Of a DNA stretch of 64,000 nt, positions 1 through 7,456 are shown one piece after another. Each line of letters begins with the position of its first letter. The first letter of the stretch is position 1. The position numbers were made by a program, and so were the translations under genes. The notes below the pieces were generated by a model, which had not been told where the DNA came from, searched no databases, and saw nothing but the letters and a program-made list of their open reading frames with translations. Source of the DNA: JAGOME01 sp039812375 (GTDB taxonomy: Bacteria; Actinomycetota; Actinomycetes; Actinomycetales; Dermatophilaceae); NCBI GenBank assembly GCA_039812375.1, contig JBDIAO010000002.1, positions 24,479 through 88,478 on the forward strand. Reading direction: 5' to 3'.

Positions 1-1
1 C

Positions 2-448
2 AACGCCGACGGCCTGGCAGCGTTGATCCGGGCTGCAGCAGACGGCACCGGAGAGACGATGTATGCCTCCGACCAGGCCCGGGACGCCGCCATCGACGCC
101 GGTGCCCGTCGTGACCTCGACGCCCTCGTTGACGACGTCGAGCACAGTGCGACCACCTTGGCCCGGCTGCTGCCCCGAATCGAGGGACTCGACCCCGACA
201 CGGAAGTGGAGCGGATCCCGGACGGCCCCCGGTTCCGGATCGGGCAGCTGCCGTTCCTCCGGCTGCGCGAACTCGTCTACCACCACGTCGACCTTGACGC
301 GGGATTCACCTTTCACGACGTGGGGCCCGAGCTCATCGCAGCTTTCCTCGCCGACGAATATGCCCGGCTGGCCGAGCCGGACCGACATGCCGCGTTGGCG
401 AGCGATGTGCTCTGGCGGGCCCGCGGCATACGAGAGGAGTCCCGATGA
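2..448 (+). CDS. maleylpyruvate isomerase family mycothiol-dependent enzyme, 5'-truncated by window edge
   Basis: The reading frame is open from base 2, so the true start lies upstream of the window. The visible 148 codons begin inside the N-terminal mycothiol-dependent domain (Asn-Ala-Asp-Gly-Leu-Ala-Ala-Leu), which in this family follows a conserved His-Val-Ala-Arg stretch. They include the family's typical Leu-Val-Tyr-His-His-Val-Asp segment. Members are DinB/YfiT-like helical bundles that use mycothiol as a thiol cofactor; the substrate of this member cannot be told. The stop overlaps the start of the next gene by 4 bp (ATGA at 445-448), so the two are translationally coupled. In actinobacteria this pair often lies next to uvrA, which would be consistent with uvrB further right, but uvrA itself is not visible. 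Family assignment is fairly sure; function is not. Confidence 0.75.
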   Translation, partial: NADGLAALIRAAADGTGETMYASDQARDAAIDAGARRDLDALVDDVEHSATTLARLLPRIEGLDPDTEVERIPDGPRFRIGQLPFLRLRELVYHHVDLDAGFTFHDVGPELIAAFLADEYARLAEPDRHAALASDVLWRARGIREESR

Positions 449-1110
449 GCTACACCGGAGATGTCATCCCTGGTGGACCCAGTGACGTCCGCGAGCTTGC
501 CGAGCTGACCATCCGGAAGATCAGCGTGTCGACGATGCACAACAACGTCTACCTGCTGACCTGCCGGATCAGCGGCGAACAACTACTCATCGACGCCGCC
601 GACGATCCCGACCGGTGCCTGGCCCTGGTCGCAGAGGGCAGCGGGACACTCCAGCATCTCGTCACGACCCATCGGCACTGGGACCACACCCGGGCTCTCG
701 TCGAGGTCGCCACAGCGACCGGTGCCACGACGTATGCCGGCGATCTCGACGCTCCAGCGCTGCCGCTGCCGCCAGATGTCCGACTCCGGCACGGCGACAC
801 GATCACCTTCGGCGCAATCACCCTCGAGGTCGCCGTCGTCGCCGGGCACACGCAAGCCTCGGTCGTCCTCTCGTATGCCGACCCGAACGGCCATTCGCAC
901 GTCTTCACCGGCGACACCCTCTTCCCCGGAGGGGTTGGCGCGACCCGCAACGACCCGACCCAGTCCTTCGAACGGCTCTACCACGACGTGACGACCCGGA
1001 TCTTCGACGTTCACGACGACTCGACGTGGGTCTATCCCGGCCATGGTGGCGACACCACACTCGGGGTCGAGCGGCCCCATCTCGACGAATGGCGTGATCG
1101 GGGTTGGTGA
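445..1110 (+). CDS. MBL-fold metallo-hydrolase, glyoxalase II-like
   Basis: A 221-residue metallo-beta-lactamase-fold hydrolase. The zinc motif His-Arg-His-Trp-Asp-His is at residues 76-81. A Gly-His-Thr near residue 134, a Gly-Asp-Thr-Leu near 156 and a Pro-Gly-His-Gly near 200 supply the remaining metal ligands in the usual glyoxalase II order. The fold normally hydrolyses thioesters or related bonds, and coupling to a mycothiol-dependent enzyme makes a mycothiol thioester a plausible substrate (inference). The ATG start at 445 overlaps the previous stop by 4 bp. No signal peptide is seen, so it is cytoplasmic. The exact reaction is unknown. Confidence 0.85.
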   Translation: MSYTGDVIPGGPSDVRELAELTIRKISVSTMHNNVYLLTCRISGEQLLIDAADDPDRCLALVAEGSGTLQHLVTTHRHWDHTRALVEVATATGATTYAGDLDAPALPLPPDVRLRHGDTITFGAITLEVAVVAGHTQASVVLSYADPNGHSHVFTGDTLFPGGVGATRNDPTQSFERLYHDVTTRIFDVHDDSTWVYPGHGGDTTLGVERPHLDEWRDRGW

Positions 1111-1133
1111 GAGCCACCGGGCGCAGTCCGCAA

Positions 1134-1200
1134 AGCGCAGTGGTCAGCGGCGCAGTGGTCAGTGAAAGAACGCAGGGCCAGAGCGCAGGGCCAGAGCGCA
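1134..1200. repeat. short direct repeats downstream of two convergent genes
   Basis: Two kinds of short repeat fill the gap between the MBL gene and the convergent HAD-ATPase gene. A 13-base unit, GCGCAGTGGTCAG, occurs twice at about 1134-1161. A unit of about 13 bases containing CGCAGGGCCAGAG occurs twice at about 1171-1199. No hairpin with a T-tract was found here. Confidence 0.6.
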
Positions 1201-1204
1201 GCCC

Positions 1205-2908
1205 TCAGTAGTCTGCAGACAGCTCGCCAGGGCCGGCAGACTCCAGGCTCTCATCGTCCAGACCGTAGAACTCCTCGATCGCGAGCACGAGTCGCTCTCG
1301 GGCTCGACGCAACTCGAGGGCCTGGCGAGCCAGGACGTCACGTTCGATCGCGCTGGCCAGAGCCGCTAGCCGATACTCCTGCAACGCTTTGACGAGCCAC
1401 CGAGAGAAGTCGCCCCGCTCCAGGTGACCCCAGATGATCGTCGAGTCCAGGTCCTTGATGTGCCGGCAGAAGTCGGCGACATTCGTTGCCTGGGCGACCT
1501 CGTGTCCCTTGTCGTCGGTGAACCGGAACCAGTGGTGTGCTGGCAGGGGCAGCGTCGTGTACTTGTGCCAGTGCCGCACGTGCGGCGTCTGGCGTGGCGC
1601 CATAGAGAAAGCCCGGGTACTGCCGTCAGGCTGGGACAGTAGCGCGATCCGATCCTTCCTCGTCTCCGACCGCCCGACCGCGGTGATCGTCACGTCGATC
1701 TGGCTGGCGACATCTGGACGCAGGTCCTCGGGACGGAATGTCACCAAGAGGAAACCGCGATCGTTGGGACGCAGCAGGCCCTCCATCGCCCCGCCGATCC
1801 CGAGCGAGGTGTGTGCCTCATCGAGGACGACCCAGTGCGGCATACCCCAGGCAGCACGTTCCGCGTCGAGGGCCGGGCCCAGCCCACGGATGACCGAGGC
1901 GACGGCGTCGTCATCAAGCCCCGCGAGGTCGACGATGATCGCGGTGGAGCGGTGCCGGAGCAGCCCGGTGGGTTCGGCTCCGGCGGCCGCGGCCGCCCCG
2001 TTGACGGTGACGACACCCGGTAGGTGGGCCAGCCCCTGGTAGTCGCCCTCGACGTCGAGGACAAGAACGGTGTAGTCCCGCCGCAGCCACCGCTCGATGA
2101 GCAGACCCGCAAGGTGGGACTTGCCGGATCCGGAGGAACCACGGATGAGGACGTTGACCCCGAGTCCTGGGACCCGGACCGGCGAGCCGTCATCAAGGTA
2201 GCGACCGATCCGCACCCGGTGCCGATCCGCGATGACTCGCTCGCTACCGCCGACCACCGGCCCCGCGAGCAGGCCCTGGACCCCGGCCCCGTTCTCGTCG
2301 GCGAGAACGAGATCGGCGTGGTGTTTCACCGAAGGCACCGCGTTGGCGACCGCGACCCCGATCTCTGCGGCATCGAGGAGGGCTAGATCATTCTCGGCGT
2401 CCCCGGCCGCGAGGACGTTGTGCGGCGACAGGCCCAGCTCGCGCAGCACGCGGCGCAGCCCGGTCCCTTTGGAGACGCCTGCGGGCAGCACCATGGAGCG
2501 ACCGCGGTTGCGGATCACCTGGGCATCGAGCCCGAGCTCACCGATGACGTCGTTGACGATGACGACGTCATCGGTGGCGACGTCGACGAGCACGGCCCCC
2601 ACCGTGCAGTCGACCCCACGCGCGCGCAGGACGGCCACGAGCTCCGGATCGACCGGGCTGGCCAGGTGGCGCTCCTCCCCGTCGACGTCGAGGACGGCAC
2701 CGTTCTCCAGGACGACTCCGTCGAAGGACGCTCGCAGGTTGGGGAACTGGGCGTCGAGCAACTCACCAGTGCGACCAGTGACGAGGATCATGAGGAGCCC
2801 ACGAGAACGCGCTGCGGCGATCGCCGCGCGGGTCGTCTCGGACATCTGGTTGTTGTGCGCGAGAGTCCCGTCGAGGTCCATGGCCACGGCCCTGATCAAT
2901 CCGCCCAT
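1205..2908 (-). CDS. HAD phosphatase fused to a HerA/DUF87-type P-loop ATPase
   Basis: A 567-residue two-enzyme fusion. Residues 1-230 are a Cof-type (HAD-IIB) hydrolase: the nucleophile motif Asp-Leu-Asp-Gly-Thr is at 11-15, a Thr-Gly-Arg follows near 44, a conserved Lys comes later and the metal motif Gly-Asp-Ala-Glu-Asn-Asp is near 165. Residues of about 240-420 are a P-loop ATPase with Walker A Gly-Ser-Gly-Lys-Ser near 262 and Walker B Val-Val-Leu-Asp-Glu-Ala-His near 357, in the style of HerA/DUF87 proteins. The C-terminal part contains His-Leu-Glu-Arg-Gly-Asp-Phe-Ser-Arg-Trp, reminiscent of DUF5752-like domains. The ATG at 2908 is chosen because AAGGAGG lies 6 bases upstream. The longer reading frame, to 3052, has no comparable site. 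Substrate and role are unknown; it is probably cytoplasmic. Confidence 0.8.
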   Translation of the reverse strand: MGGLIRAVAMDLDGTLAHNNQMSETTRAAIAAARSRGLLMILVTGRTGELLDAQFPNLRASFDGVVLENGAVLDVDGEERHLASPVDPELVAVLRARGVDCTVGAVLVDVATDDVVIVNDVIGELGLDAQVIRNRGRSMVLPAGVSKGTGLRRVLRELGLSPHNVLAAGDAENDLALLDAAEIGVAVANAVPSVKHHADLVLADENGAGVQGLLAGPVVGGSERVIADRHRVRIGRYLDDGSPVRVPGLGVNVLIRGSSGSGKSHLAGLLIERWLRRDYTVLVLDVEGDYQGLAHLPGVVTVNGAAAAAGAEPTGLLRHRSTAIIVDLAGLDDDAVASVIRGLGPALDAERAAWGMPHWVVLDEAHTSLGIGGAMEGLLRPNDRGFLLVTFRPEDLRPDVASQIDVTITAVGRSETRKDRIALLSQPDGSTRAFSMAPRQTPHVRHWHKYTTLPLPAHHWFRFTDDKGHEVAQATNVADFCRHIKDLDSTIIWGHLERGDFSRWLVKALQEYRLAALASAIERDVLARQALELRRARERLVLAIEEFYGLDDESLESAGPGELSADY

Positions 2909-3209
2909 GCCGCCCTCCTTACTCGTGGCGTGCTCCGACACCCGGCGCGTCGGTGCGCGGAAGCAGCCGGCAATGGGGCCCGTCGGCAGCGCTGAGGCCG
3001 CTGGACCATGCACTCGGCTGCCGGGGGCACACTGGGCTCCACCGTATGGCACCGGGTCCGGCTAGGCCCGCAGACGCGCCACCCATTTCCCGGGGACACC
3101 CTCGGCTTCCCCGGAGACACCCTCGGCGCGGCCAGCAAGCCGGGCCGGATGTGCCCGTAGGGATCATCTCGCGGTGCGCGCCCCGTTGCCTCGACGAGCC
3201 AGGTGCACC
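2909..3209. other. 301-bp intergenic region with a 20-bp direct repeat, no gene seen
   Basis: Between the AcnX small subunit and the HAD-ATPase gene, both leftward, I see no credible coding sequence. It contains an imperfect direct repeat of about 20 bp with core CCCGGGGACACCCTCGGC, near 3087-3106 and 3107-3127, and a further GACAC at 2936-2940. It presumably carries the terminator of the catabolic operon and the promoter of the HAD-ATPase gene, but neither is recognisable. Confidence 0.5.
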
Positions 3210-3662
3210 TCAACAGCGCGCCACGCTCGCTGTGCCCCGTCCTGGATCGGAGTGGACGCGGGCACGCGTCCACTCACTGGCGACCCGCAGGTCGTCACCG
3301 GAGACGAGGACCACTGGCACAGCCAGTCCGTAGAGCTCATCAGCGACCAGCGCGGCCAGCGCGATGATCGGGTCCGGTCGGGCCACGACGAGGGCGGCTG
3401 GCGCCTGACCGGATCGGATGAGCTCAGCCAGGACCGAGGATGAGGAGCTCGACCCACGCCCCCCGGGGAACACGAGGACCGTCCCGCTGATCCGGAGCCC
3501 ATGGTCTCGGTGGTGGACGTCGATGATGCGGCCGTGGGCGTCGACTCCGCCCCAGAAGGACAGCGGGTCGGCGAGCGCGAGTACCACCCCGACAGCCTCG
3601 CCCCGGGTGAGCGGACGGGCCCGGAGAGAGGGCAGGCCCGCACGTCGCGACTGCTCACCCAT
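3210..3662 (-). CDS. aconitase X small (swivel) subunit, probable cis-3-hydroxy-L-proline dehydratase
   Basis: A 150-residue DUF126-type swivel domain, recognised by Ala-Asp-Pro-Leu-Ser-Phe-Trp-Gly-Gly-Val-Asp near the start, Ser-Gly-Thr-Val-Leu-Val-Phe-Pro-Gly-Gly-Arg-Gly-Ser-Ser-Ser in the middle and a downstream Pro-Ala-Ala-Leu-Val stretch. In two-subunit AcnX enzymes this domain closes over the active site of the large subunit. The ATG at 3662 overlaps the end of the large-subunit gene by 8 bp, so the pair is translationally coupled; the longer frame to 3731 would run deep into that gene. AcnX enzymes of bacterial hydroxyproline clusters dehydrate cis-3-hydroxy-L-proline to pyrroline-2-carboxylate. 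The archaeal relatives act on mevalonate 5-phosphate, but the context here supports the proline branch. Confidence 0.85.
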   Translation of the reverse strand: MGEQSRRAGLPSLRARPLTRGEAVGVVLALADPLSFWGGVDAHGRIIDVHHRDHGLRISGTVLVFPGGRGSSSSSSVLAELIRSGQAPAALVVARPDPIIALAALVADELYGLAVPVVLVSGDDLRVASEWTRARVHSDPGRGTASVARC

Positions 3663-4941
3663 CGAGCACCACTCGACCGGCTGCCGCGGCTGCCACGCAT
3701 TCGCGCAGTGTCGCCAGGACGACATCCACACCGATGTTGCCGGGGGCGTAGTGGGCCCACTTCCCCGACGTCGTCATGACCACCCGGACGTCGGAGGCGA
3801 ACACAGGTGTGACATAAGTGCACGTGTCGACGACGAACCGGAAACCGGCAGCCTCGACGACGTCGACCGCACCGGCTGCCCGGGCGATCTGGAACACGCC
3901 GCGCGACGTGGTGACGACGGCGTCGATCCCCCGGGCAACGGTGAGCCCGGTGCGTGCGAGTTCAGCAGCCAGAGCGTGGATCTCCGCGAGCGAGGCATGG
4001 GGTGTGCCCAGGCTCACCGCGTCGAGCCGGTCCCCGACCGCGGTGCACAGCTCCGCGCGAGCTCCGGCCAGGTCTGCGTCACTCACGTGCACGACCGGGG
4101 CACCCGGTATCGCGCACGCGGCCAGCGACGGTGCCTCCGGGGTAACCCCAACGACGTGGACCATCCCGACCGCCCCGGACGAGGCCGCTGCCGCCCCCAA
4201 CGCCTTGAGCGCGTCCTCGCTCACGTCGGGATGTGCCCCGACCAGCGCCGGCAGCCTCCCCTGCACTATCGACCCGACGAGGTACCCGAGCACACCCCAC
4301 CACATCTGGTCGGCCAGACGCTCCGAGGAGACCCCGGTGATGTCGACGACGAGGGTGGCCACCCGCTCCTCGTCGAGGTGCAACCCCGCGAGCGGAGCGC
4401 GGCCGGTCACCGCCGCGCAGACATCGAGGAAGTCGCCGTACCGATCGGTTCGCGCCCCGAGGACGGAGTTGGCAAAGACGATGGCGTTGGACTCCGCCCA
4501 GGCAACATGCTCGCCCAGGCCCGGACGCGCCCCGACCTGGTAGGGCGCGCAGGTCCACGTCGGGGAGGCACCGAGGGCGGCATACGCATCCATCAGGGCC
4601 CGGCCAGCGGTGAGGACGTCGGGGAACCGCGGGTCAGCGTGGACGGCGGCGGGGTGCAGCAGGTCCAGCGAGCCGACGTTGAGAGTGGTGGGCACCCGCA
4701 CCCGAGCCCCGAGTTCGACGAGGCGCTGCGCGAAGTCGAGTCCGGCCCGACCGTGATACAGGCAGGAGTCGATGTGGGCGCCGCTCACGTCGACGAGTCG
4801 GCGAGCCCCCCTCACCCGGGCCAGGCCGGTGACGATGCGCATGGCCATCGCCACACCAGCACCATCGGCCCCCGCAAGCATGTCCTGCTCCTGCGGGGTG
4901 AGCACGAGCTCCGAGTGCGCACCGGTGTCACTCACGCCCAC
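3655..4941 (-). CDS. aconitase X large (catalytic) subunit, probable cis-3-hydroxy-L-proline dehydratase
   Basis: A 428-residue AcnX (DUF521) catalytic subunit. Visible hallmarks are Asp-Val-Ser-Gly-Ala-His-Ile-Asp followed by a Tyr-His-Gly, the Glu-Ser-Asn-Ala-Ile-Val-Phe-Ala-Asn-Ser segment near 150, and the C-terminal Asp-Thr-Cys-Thr-Tyr-Val near 375 with Thr-Ser-Gly-Lys-Trp-Ala-His-Tyr after it. The Cys is the expected iron-sulfur ligand. The GTG at 4941 abuts the GntR stop directly. A second in-frame GTG at 4935 is equally possible, since neither has a strong ribosome site. With the neighbouring epimerases, importer and dehydrogenase this makes a cis-3-hydroxy-L-proline dehydratase the best call. 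No pyrroline-2-carboxylate reductase, the expected next enzyme, is in the window. Confidence 0.85.
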   Translation of the reverse strand: MGVSDTGAHSELVLTPQEQDMLAGADGAGVAMAMRIVTGLARVRGARRLVDVSGAHIDSCLYHGRAGLDFAQRLVELGARVRVPTTLNVGSLDLLHPAAVHADPRFPDVLTAGRALMDAYAALGASPTWTCAPYQVGARPGLGEHVAWAESNAIVFANSVLGARTDRYGDFLDVCAAVTGRAPLAGLHLDEERVATLVVDITGVSSERLADQMWWGVLGYLVGSIVQGRLPALVGAHPDVSEDALKALGAAAASSGAVGMVHVVGVTPEAPSLAACAIPGAPVVHVSDADLAGARAELCTAVGDRLDAVSLGTPHASLAEIHALAAELARTGLTVARGIDAVVTTSRGVFQIARAAGAVDVVEAAGFRFVVDTCTYVTPVFASDVRVVMTTSGKWAHYAPGNIGVDVVLATLRECVAAAAAGRVVLDG

Positions 4942-5700
4942 TCACGCCCGCTCGGCCCGTCCGGCCCACACCGAACGCACGTGCCCGATGTGCTGGGCGA
5001 CGAGCCGGCGCATCCCGGCCTCGTCTCGAGCCAGCGCTGCGTCGACCATCTGGTCGTGCTCGGCACACAGCCGGACCAGCAGCCCGCTGGCGCGCAGTGC
5101 GTCCAGGCCGTAGAGGCGGGAGCGGGAACGCAGGTCCCGCACGACGGCGACCACGTGGGCGTTGCCGTGCAGGGCGAGGAAGCGCAGGTGGAACTCGGTG
5201 TCGTCCTCGATGTAGCCGACGAGATCACCACGCTGGGCAGCAGCGGTGATGCTGCGAGCCAGTGGACGCAGCGCGTGAACCTGGGCTGCAACGGCGGCAT
5301 CGCAGCCGGCTGCCACGTATCCCATGACCGGGACCTCGATGAGCAGGCGCAGCTCGGCCATCGCGTCGAGCTCGGCGTCGCCGAGCTCGGTGACCCGGAA
5401 TCCCTTGTTTCGGACGACCTCGACGAGGCCCTCATTGACAAGGTCGAGCATCGCCTCACGGACCGGGGTCGCCGACACCCCGAACTCGGCGGCCAGCCGG
5501 GGAGCGGAGTAGAGGACACCGGGGCGCATCCGTCCGGTGACGAGCTGCGCCCGAAGCACATCCGCCACCCGGGCGCGCAGGCTCTCCCGGCCCCGGTAGC
5601 TGGGCAAGTCGAGATCGCCGATGTCGTCGGTCGACGCCGCCCGATCGGTGGTCATCGGATCGGTGATCATCGGATCGGTGATCATCGGCTCGCGGCTCAT
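4942..5700 (-). CDS. GntR/FadR-family transcriptional regulator of the hydroxyproline operon
   Basis: A 252-residue regulator. A winged helix-turn-helix occupies about residues 38-105 (Ser-Ala-Pro-Arg-Leu-Ala-Ala-Glu-Phe-Gly-Val-Ser then Pro-Val-Arg-Glu-Ala). It is followed by an all-helical FCD ligand domain with the metal-binding pattern Glu-Phe-His near 170 and later His residues. The N-terminus carries a repeated Met-Ile-Thr-Asp-Pro, encoded by 15-bp tandem repeats, so Met1, Met6, Met11 or Met16 could each be the start; the longest is given. It lies inside the catabolic operon, 15 bp after the racemase-family gene and abutting the AcnX large subunit, so it is almost certainly its local regulator. 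Ligand is unknown; an imino acid or pathway intermediate is likely. Confidence 0.9.
   Translation of the reverse strand: MSREPMITDPMITDPMTTDRAASTDDIGDLDLPSYRGRESLRARVADVLRAQLVTGRMRPGVLYSAPRLAAEFGVSATPVREAMLDLVNEGLVEVVRNKGFRVTELGDAELDAMAELRLLIEVPVMGYVAAGCDAAVAAQVHALRPLARSITAAAQRGDLVGYIEDDTEFHLRFLALHGNAHVVAVVRDLRSRSRLYGLDALRASGLLVRLCAEHDQMVDAALARDEAGMRRLVAQHIGHVRSVWAGRAERA
5641..5685. repeat. three 15-bp tandem repeats in the 5' end of the GntR gene
   Basis: The unit CGGATCGGTGATCAT occurs perfectly at 5656-5670 and 5671-5685. A third copy with mismatches is at 5641-5655. Read on the minus strand the units encode Met-Ile-Thr-Asp-Pro and Met-Thr-Thr-Asp. Each unit supplies its own ATG, so repeat number changes both tail length and the set of possible starts. 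Confidence 0.85.
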
Positions 5701-5715
5701 CGGGGGCGCCTGCGA

Positions 5716-6732
5716 TTAGCGCAGGACGAACCCGGGGGTCAGCGGGTCCGCAGGGTCGACGGTGAAGGTGGCCGAGCCGGTCCGGTATGCCGTGCCGGTC
5801 ACCTCCGGCACGACAGCGTCGTGACCATCGGCCCACACCCGGTCAGTGACCCGCGCACGGAACGTGGAGCCGACGATGGACTCGTGGAGGAGGACGTCGC
5901 CGTCCCCCAGCTCCCCGGAGGCCGCCAGGAGCGCCACCCGGGCACTGGTCCCGGAGCCACACGGAGAGCGGTCCACCTCCCCATCGGCGAAGACAGTGCA
6001 GTTGCGCTGGTGCAAGGGATCCCCGGACGACCCGGGGGCGGTGAAGATCGTGCCGTAGATCCCGGACAGGCGCTGGTCGCTCGGATGCTCGGCCGCACCA
6101 GCAGCGTTGAGCGTGTCCCGGATCTGACGGCCGGCACCGATGAGCCCGGTGTAGTTACCGGGAGTGACCTCGAGGCCGACTGCGGCGGCCGGGAGGACGG
6201 CATACATCGCCCCGCCGAAGGCGATGTCGACATTGACCTCCCCGTAAGAGGTGCGCACCGGCACCCCTGAGGCGTGCACCCAGGACGGCACGTTGACGAA
6301 GGTGACATCAGCGACCGCTCCGGCGACGAATCGGACCCGGGCCCGGACCCGGCCCGAGGGCACGTCGACGACGAGGTCCCGCTCCCCCATCTCGCACGCC
6401 GCGATGATCCCGGCCTCGACGGCCCATACGCCGAGGGCGATCGTCCCGTGCCCGCACGCGGTGGAGAAGCCGTCCTTGTGCCAGAACAGGACCCCGATGT
6501 CTGCGCCCTCGTCGTCCGGGGGGGTGATGAACCCGCCGTACATGTCGGCGTGCCCCCGGGGCTCGCTACACAGCAGAGCCCGGACCCGTTGCAGGCTCGG
6601 GTCGGCCAACGCATGCGCCCGACGGTCGGCGACGCTGGCCCCGGGGATCGGGGGCAGCCCGGCGGCGACGATCCGGAAGGGTTCGCCGCCGGTGTGGTAG
6701 TCCACGGTGTGATAGGTCTCCAGCGGGCTCAC
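5716..6732 (-). CDS. proline racemase superfamily enzyme, trans-3-hydroxyproline dehydratase-like scaffold with a Cys/Cys active site
   Basis: A 338-residue member of the proline racemase superfamily. The N-terminal His-Thr-Gly-Gly-Glu-Pro (13-18), the Arg-Gly-His-Ala-Asp-Met-Tyr-Gly-Gly segment (59-67) and the Tyr-Gly-Thr-Ile-Phe-Thr and Phe-Ala-Asp-Gly-Glu-Val-Asp segments (226-254) resemble trans-3-hydroxy-L-proline dehydratases such as the human enzyme. The first catalytic Cys is at 93 in Ala-Cys-Gly-His-Gly-Thr. The second position, Thr in that dehydratase, is Cys258 in Ser-Pro-Cys-Gly-Ser-Gly. A Cys pair normally means racemase or 2-epimerase. The start is a GTG at 6732, 10 bp after livF; a weak ribosome site makes it uncertain. 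A 3-hydroxyproline epimerase role is inferred from the adjoining AcnX genes; proline racemase is the alternative. Confidence 0.75.
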   Translation of the reverse strand: MSPLETYHTVDYHTGGEPFRIVAAGLPPIPGASVADRRAHALADPSLQRVRALLCSEPRGHADMYGGFITPPDDEGADIGVLFWHKDGFSTACGHGTIALGVWAVEAGIIAACEMGERDLVVDVPSGRVRARVRFVAGAVADVTFVNVPSWVHASGVPVRTSYGEVNVDIAFGGAMYAVLPAAAVGLEVTPGNYTGLIGAGRQIRDTLNAAGAAEHPSDQRLSGIYGTIFTAPGSSGDPLHQRNCTVFADGEVDRSPCGSGTSARVALLAASGELGDGDVLLHESIVGSTFRARVTDRVWADGHDAVVPEVTGTAYRTGSATFTVDPADPLTPGFVLR

Positions 6733-6742
6733 GGCGACGGAC

Positions 6743-7456
6743 TCACTTGCCCAGGTACGCCTCGACGACTTGCGGGTCGTCGGCGAGTTCGGCCGCGGTG
6801 CCGGACAGCGTGATCCGGCCCGAGTCCAGGACGTAGCCGCGATGGGCGATCTTCAGCGCCGCACGGGCATTCTGCTCGATCAGGAGCACGGCGGACCCGG
6901 CGGCGTTGATGTCGGCGACGATCTCCATGATCTGCGCGACGATGAGCGGTGCCAGCCCCATCGTCGGCTCGTCGAGCATGATGAGCCGCGGGTCGGCGAT
7001 CATCGCCCGGCCGATCGCGAGCATCTGCTGCTCACCACCGGAGAGAGTGCCGCCGTGCTGGGTGCGCCGCTCGGCGAGCCGTGGGAGGAGGTCGTAGACC
7101 CTGGTGATCCGCTGGTCGATAAGCCCCCGATCCTTGACCGTGTAGCCGCCGATGAGGAGGTTTTCTTGCACCGTGAGCCGGGAGAAGATCCGGCGCCCTT
7201 CGGGCACCTGGATCACACCGCGCTCGACGATCGCCCACGGCGTGGCTCGGGTGATGTCCGTGCCGAAGGCGGTGATCGTCCCGGACTGGCCGCGAACGAC
7301 CCCGGAGATCGTCGAGACCGTCGTGGACTTGCCGGCCCCGTTGTTGCCGAGCAGGGACACAACTTCACCCTCGCCGATCGACAGGTTGACGTCGGTGAGT
7401 GCCTGGACCTTGCCGTAGGCGACCGACAGACCGTGCACCTCGAGGACATTACTCAT
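6743..7456 (-). CDS. livF: branched-chain/imino-acid ABC transporter ATP-binding protein LivF
   Basis: A 237-residue ABC ATPase. Walker A Gly-Asn-Asn-Gly-Ala-Gly-Lys-Ser-Thr is near residue 37, the signature Leu-Ser-Gly-Gly-Glu-Gln-Gln near 137 and Walker B Leu-Ile-Met-Leu-Asp-Glu-Pro near 157. The Glu-Gly-Arg-Arg-Ile-Phe motif and the Gln-Asn-Ala-Arg-Ala-Ala-Leu segment are LivF hallmarks. It pairs with LivG to drive import through LivH/LivM. The start overlaps the livG stop by 4 bp. Its place between hydroxyproline enzymes suggests a hydroxyproline or proline-betaine type substrate rather than leucine. Confidence 0.95.
   Translation of the reverse strand: MSNVLEVHGLSVAYGKVQALTDVNLSIGEGEVVSLLGNNGAGKSTTVSTISGVVRGQSGTITAFGTDITRATPWAIVERGVIQVPEGRRIFSRLTVQENLLIGGYTVKDRGLIDQRITRVYDLLPRLAERRTQHGGTLSGGEQQMLAIGRAMIADPRLIMLDEPTMGLAPLIVAQIMEIVADINAAGSAVLLIEQNARAALKIAHRGYVLDSGRITLSGTAAELADDPQVVEAYLGK

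Noticed and set aside
2909..3209. Short open frames between the HAD-ATPase and AcnX genes
   Set aside because: None has a ribosome site or recognisable product.
3418..6270. A 950-codon rightward open frame
   Set aside because: It lies antisense to AcnX, GntR and the racemase-family gene. Its product is low in recognisable motifs and rich in Arg, Gly and Pro, as expected of a high-GC shadow frame.
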